Part shown: positions 63,685 through 64,000 of the stretch, in pieces
Numbering within the stretch: the first letter of the stretch is position 1
How the letters are laid out: each line of letters starts with the position of its first letter
DNA from: Kalaharituber pfeilii
Taxonomy: Eukaryota; Ascomycota; Pezizomycetes; Pezizales; Pezizaceae
Assembly: GCA_015179045.1 (NCBI GenBank)
Contig: WHUZ01000003.1
Span: 1,798,001 to 1,862,000 of the forward strand
DNA: 64,000 bases
Reading direction: 5' to 3'
Translations under genes and position numbers: made by a program
Notes under the pieces: generated by a model
What the model saw: the letters and a program-made list of their open reading frames with translations, nothing else
What the model was told of the DNA's origin: nothing
Databases searched by the model: none

Positions 63685-63780
63685 GAGGTAGTGTGTAACC
63701 TCATAACTAACTAAGGGAATTAATGGCTTGAGTTTGTGATTGGATGGCAGGAAAGATTCAAAGACTTAGGGTTTGAAATA

Positions 63781-63871
63781 TCTGCGAAATCCGATCTGCC
63801 CTATCTGTAATGTCTGCGAAATCTTATCTGCCCTATTTGTAATGTCTGCGAAATCCGATCTGCTCTATTTA
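63781..63871. repeat. 32-bp tandem repeat, about 2.8 copies
   Basis: Units begin TCTGCGAAAT at 63781, 63813 and 63845, and differ at a few positions (CCGAT/CTTAT; CTATC/CTATT). No gene is seen in the last 300 bases of the window. Confidence 0.9.
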
Positions 63872-64000
63872 CTCCAGGGAATGCGAAAGCTGCAACTTTC
63901 TGGAGATGGTTGGGTCTAACATGCAGGTCACGTAAGTTGGGATCCCAAAGTTTTAGCAATAGCCATGTTGTATTACAATCCTGCCAGGCAAGTATTGATA

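Overview
The window is nuclear DNA from a filamentous ascomycete (Pezizomycotina). Genes have one to five exons, introns are short (mostly 62-90 bp, GT-AG with CTAAC/CTGAC-type branch sites), there are no operons, and gene content is typically fungal: trehalose phosphorylase, Crz1, ARO2, NADP-GDH, a Snf1-activating-type kinase. An early-diverging class with a transposon-bearing genome (Pezizomycetes or Orbiliomycetes) is possible, but the sequence alone does not settle it.

Layout. 0-9.4 kb is the densest part: the 3'-truncated trehalose phosphorylase, COX18-type insertase and ALG11 genes all on the minus strand, then kish on the plus strand sharing a 442-bp divergent promoter with ALG11. 9.4-14.2 kb holds no recognisable gene and ends in the GC-rich upstream region of crz1 (plus). 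crz1 converges on chorismate synthase (minus). A 3.5-kb gap with amino-acid/nitrogen-type promoter motifs leads to NADP-glutamate dehydrogenase (plus) and ribonucleotide reductase large subunit (plus). The latter converges, across a very A-rich spacer, on a 1626-residue Snf1-activating-type kinase (minus). 35.6-53.0 kb is a gene desert containing two adjacent inverted-repeat DNA elements. 53.0-56.0 kb carries a five-exon RecQ-family helicase with a probable mitochondrial presequence. 57.7-63.1 kb is a complete Ty1/copia retrotransposon with identical LTRs, followed within 41 bp by a hAT-like non-autonomous element.

The genes are mostly housekeeping and act in separate pathways (storage carbohydrate, mitochondrial membrane insertion, N-glycosylation, secretory membrane, calcium signalling, shikimate pathway, ammonium assimilation, dNTP synthesis, energy signalling, DNA repair). 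No metabolic cluster or defence locus was found. The most informative points are gene-structure details (a GC-AG intron directly after a start codon, a 12-nt exon, a hidden first exon), the mobile elements with exact boundaries, a half-tRNA primer site, and promoter motifs matching the downstream gene's function. All exon joins were made by eye from splice signals, reading frame and family conservation, with no transcript support.
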